DNA of 24,688 nucleotides from GCA-020344555 sp964548955 (GTDB lineage: Bacteria > Planctomycetota > Phycisphaerae > UBA1845): NCBI GenBank assembly GCA_964548955.1, contig CAZJTP010000045.1, forward strand, positions 1-24,688, in the 5' to 3' direction. Below, piece by piece: positions 22,895 through 24,688 of this stretch. Numbering within the stretch: position 1 is the stretch's first letter; every line of letters starts with the position of its first letter. The notes beneath the pieces were generated by a model. The model ran no database searches. It saw nothing but the letters and a program-made list of their open reading frames with translations, and was not told where the DNA came from. Made by a program: the position numbers and the translations under genes.

Positions 22895-22898
22895 GGAG
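22895..22898 (+). promoter_or_regulatory. ribosome binding site choosing the ATG at 22905
   Basis: GGAG ends 6 nt before the ATG at 22905. It lies inside the codons following the earlier in-frame ATG at 22893, which itself has no Shine-Dalgarno, so 22905 is preferred. Confidence 0.6.
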
Positions 22899-22904
22899 CT
22901 GAAT

Positions 22905-24688
22905 ATGACGATCTTGCGCAGCGCTTGTTTTGTATTGTTCCCAACTGTTGCGATCTGGCTAGGAGCTTCCGGTGCCTTCGCGCAAGACCGAGCGGAAGAT
23001 CGGCTGAAGCTCCCGTCGCGCAACGTACCGGCGGAGTGGTTGACAAAGGCTGAACGGACGGAATTCCGCGAAACGCCGCGATATGACGAAACGGTCGAGT
23101 TCTGCCGGCGACTGGCGTCCGCATCGGATTGGATCGACTACCAGACCTTCGGCACCAGCCCCGAGGGCCGGGCGCTGCCGTTGGTGATTGCGTCGAAGGA
23201 TGGGGCCTTTACGCCTAAGGCTGCTCGGGCCGCCGGCAAGCTGGTGGTCCTGGCGCAGAACTGCATTCACCCAGGCGAGTGCGCGGGCAAGGACGGATCA
23301 TTGATGCTGCTGCGAGACATCGCGATCACCAAGACGCGAAAAGAGCTGCTCGATCACGTTGTTTTGCTGATCATGCCGATCTTCAGCGTCGACGGGCACG
23401 AGCGATTCAGCCCATACTCCAGGATCAATCAGAACGGGCCCGCGGCCATGGGATGGCGAGTCACTTCGCGCAACTTGAACCTCAATCGTGATTACCTCAA
23501 GGCCGATGCGGCGGAGATGCGGGATTGGCTTGCCGTCTGGAACACGTGGCGACCCGACCTGCACTTCGACAACCACACGACCGACGGCGGCGACTGGCAG
23601 TACGATCTGTTGTACTCGCTGGACACCACTGAGGCCGCCGCCCCGCAGGTCGCCGGGTGGATCAAGCAAACTCTCTATCCGAACCTGATCCCCGCGCTTG
23701 AAGGCGATGGCCACATCCCCATGATATACTTCGGGCTGGTCGACTCGAAGGATCCGTCAAAGGGCATCAGCTCGGGAGGATTCAGCCCGCGATACTCGAC
23801 GGGATACGTATCCATCCGCAACCGCCCCTCGATTCTGGTCGAGACCCACGCGCTAAAGACATATCGCACGCGCGTGATCGCCCATTACAACATCATGCTG
23901 CATACGCTGGAGCTGCTCAATCGCGACCCTGCCTCTTTGCGCGCAGCGGTTCTTGCCGCTGATAATGCAACCGTCAAGATGGGTACAAGGTATGACCCGG
24001 AGGTGACGCTGCCTGTCACCATCGGCCGCACGGAAGATTCGGTGCCCATCACCTTCAAAGGCTACGCCAGTCGTCGCGAGCTCAGCGAGATTTCCGGCGA
24101 TATGCGCATCATCTATGACAGCAGCACACCGGTCGAGATCGATACCGTCTGGCACAACAACACGGAGGTTACGAAGTCAATCAGCCCGCCGCTGGCCTAC
24201 ATCATCCCGCCGCAGTGGACCGAGGTCATCGAGCTGGTCGGCGTCCACGGCCTGCGCAGTCTGCGCCTTGGGGAGCCCGTTACGATTGAGGTGGAGTCGT
24301 ATCGTTTCAGTGATGTAACATTTGCGAAGCGGCCGTTCGAAGGGCGCGTGCGACCACGCTTCAAGACCGAGTTGGTTGTCGAACGCCGGACCTTCCCAGC
24401 AGGATCGGTCATGGTTCCACTCGATCAGCCTGACGCCAAAGTGGCGATCCACATGTTCGAACCCGACGCACCTGATTCGCTCGTGGCCTGGGGCTTTTTC
24501 AATGCCATTTTCGAGCAGAAGGAGTATGCCGCTCACTACGTTCTGGAGGCGATGGCCCGGCGAATGCTGAATGTTGATCCCGCGCTTCGCGAGGAGTTCG
24601 AGACGAAGATTCACGGCGATCGCAACTTCGCTGCAAGCCCACGTGCTCGGTTGCACTTCTTCTATGAGCGTTCGCCGTATTGGGATGC
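22905..24688 (+). CDS. secreted M14-family zinc carboxypeptidase, 3' end beyond window
   Basis: At least 594 residues are encoded before the window ends, with no stop. A signal peptide is clear (hydrophobic about 8-24, likely cleaved at AFA-QD). The peptidase M14 domain follows. Zinc ligands are H122 and E125 in the IHPGE motif and, most likely, H224 in DNHTTDGGDWQYD. The segment SRNLNLNRDY carries the Asn-Arg expected for substrate carboxylate binding, and E313 in VETHALK is the candidate general base. The catalytic set therefore appears complete. The region after about residue 350 looks beta-rich and has no recognised domain; M14 proteins of this size in planctomycetes often have such C-terminal extensions. 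The product should act in the envelope or outside, trimming peptides or peptidoglycan. It lies alone after the REP-like repeats. Confidence 0.9.
   Translation, partial: MTILRSACFVLFPTVAIWLGASGAFAQDRAEDRLKLPSRNVPAEWLTKAERTEFRETPRYDETVEFCRRLASASDWIDYQTFGTSPEGRALPLVIASKDGAFTPKAARAAGKLVVLAQNCIHPGECAGKDGSLMLLRDIAITKTRKELLDHVVLLIMPIFSVDGHERFSPYSRINQNGPAAMGWRVTSRNLNLNRDYLKADAAEMRDWLAVWNTWRPDLHFDNHTTDGGDWQYDLLYSLDTTEAAAPQVAGWIKQTLYPNLIPALEGDGHIPMIYFGLVDSKDPSKGISSGGFSPRYSTGYVSIRNRPSILVETHALKTYRTRVIAHYNIMLHTLELLNRDPASLRAAVLAADNATVKMGTRYDPEVTLPVTIGRTEDSVPITFKGYASRRELSEISGDMRIIYDSSTPVEIDTVWHNNTEVTKSISPPLAYIIPPQWTEVIELVGVHGLRSLRLGEPVTIEVESYRFSDVTFAKRPFEGRVRPRFKTELVVERRTFPAGSVMVPLDQPDAKVAIHMFEPDAPDSLVAWGFFNAIFEQKEYAAHYVLEAMARRMLNVDPALREEFETKIHGDRNFAASPRARLHFFYERSPYWD

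Larger units (their letters stand above)
22535..22904. other. intergenic region holding two paired-hairpin repeats, no gene seen
   Basis: No protein-coding frame looks real in these 370 bases. The region contains the two REP/BIME-like elements listed separately and, between them, an AT-richer stretch with a TTGACT at 22701 but no convincing -10 partner. The promoter of the following peptidase could not be located. Confidence 0.6.

Noticed and set aside
1..24688. CRISPR array, integrase, toxin-antitoxin or other defence system
   Set aside because: No regularly spaced direct repeats, recombinase motifs or recognisable defence proteins were seen in the window.

Overview
The window is high-GC bacterial chromosome with tightly packed housekeeping genes. 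The best guess for the organism is a member of the Planctomycetota, possibly a Phycisphaerae-like lineage. The reasons are inferential: a membrane-anchored zinc-ribbon protein with a PEGA-like segment, large TPR proteins, an FHA-GAF-PP2C fusion, and an intergenic repeat whose fortuitous translation contains SRDREGAG, a string I recall from planctomycete genomes. No rRNA or clear tRNA is present.

Layout, left to right. (1) 1-493: perhaps the tail of an unidentified gene, then about 400 bases of non-coding DNA with inverted repeats. (2) 494-4115, minus strand: a likely three-gene operon read leftward, encoding a small exported protein, a secreted alpha/beta-hydrolase-like protein whose nucleophile position is Gly, and a cytoplasmic FHA-GAF-SpoIIE/PP2C phosphatase. 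(3) 4116-5038: a long intergenic region with a perfect TTGACA-16-TATAAT promoter, a leader of about 480 nt and an intrinsic terminator upstream of nusA. (4) 5039-16669, plus strand: a transcription/translation cluster, nusA - infB - zinc-ribbon membrane protein - ylxP (DUF503) - rbfA - HhH endonuclease-III-like protein - 1216-aa TPR protein - yebC. Two junctions are ATGA overlaps. rimP, ylxR and ylxQ, which often accompany nusA-infB, are absent. (5) 16933-19474, minus strand: a 486-aa TPR protein, rpsT (S20) and a TlyA-type rRNA methyltransferase lacking its S4 domain. (6) 19696-22534, plus strand: def, fmt, galK. (7) 22535-22904: an intergenic region with two paired-hairpin elements of REP/BIME type, each bounded by GTAG...CTAC. 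(8) 22905 to the end: a secreted M14 zinc carboxypeptidase cut by the window edge.

Functionally, most of the window serves translation: initiation (infB, fmt), N-terminal maturation (def), ribosome assembly and modification (rbfA, rpsT, tlyA), transcription elongation (nusA), and YebC, for which roles in transcription and translation have been described. No CRISPR array, integrase, transposase or clear defence system was seen. The points that merit a second look are the nusA leader, three proteins that keep a known fold but lack expected catalytic residues or domains, and the REP-like elements, which have no transposase in the window.
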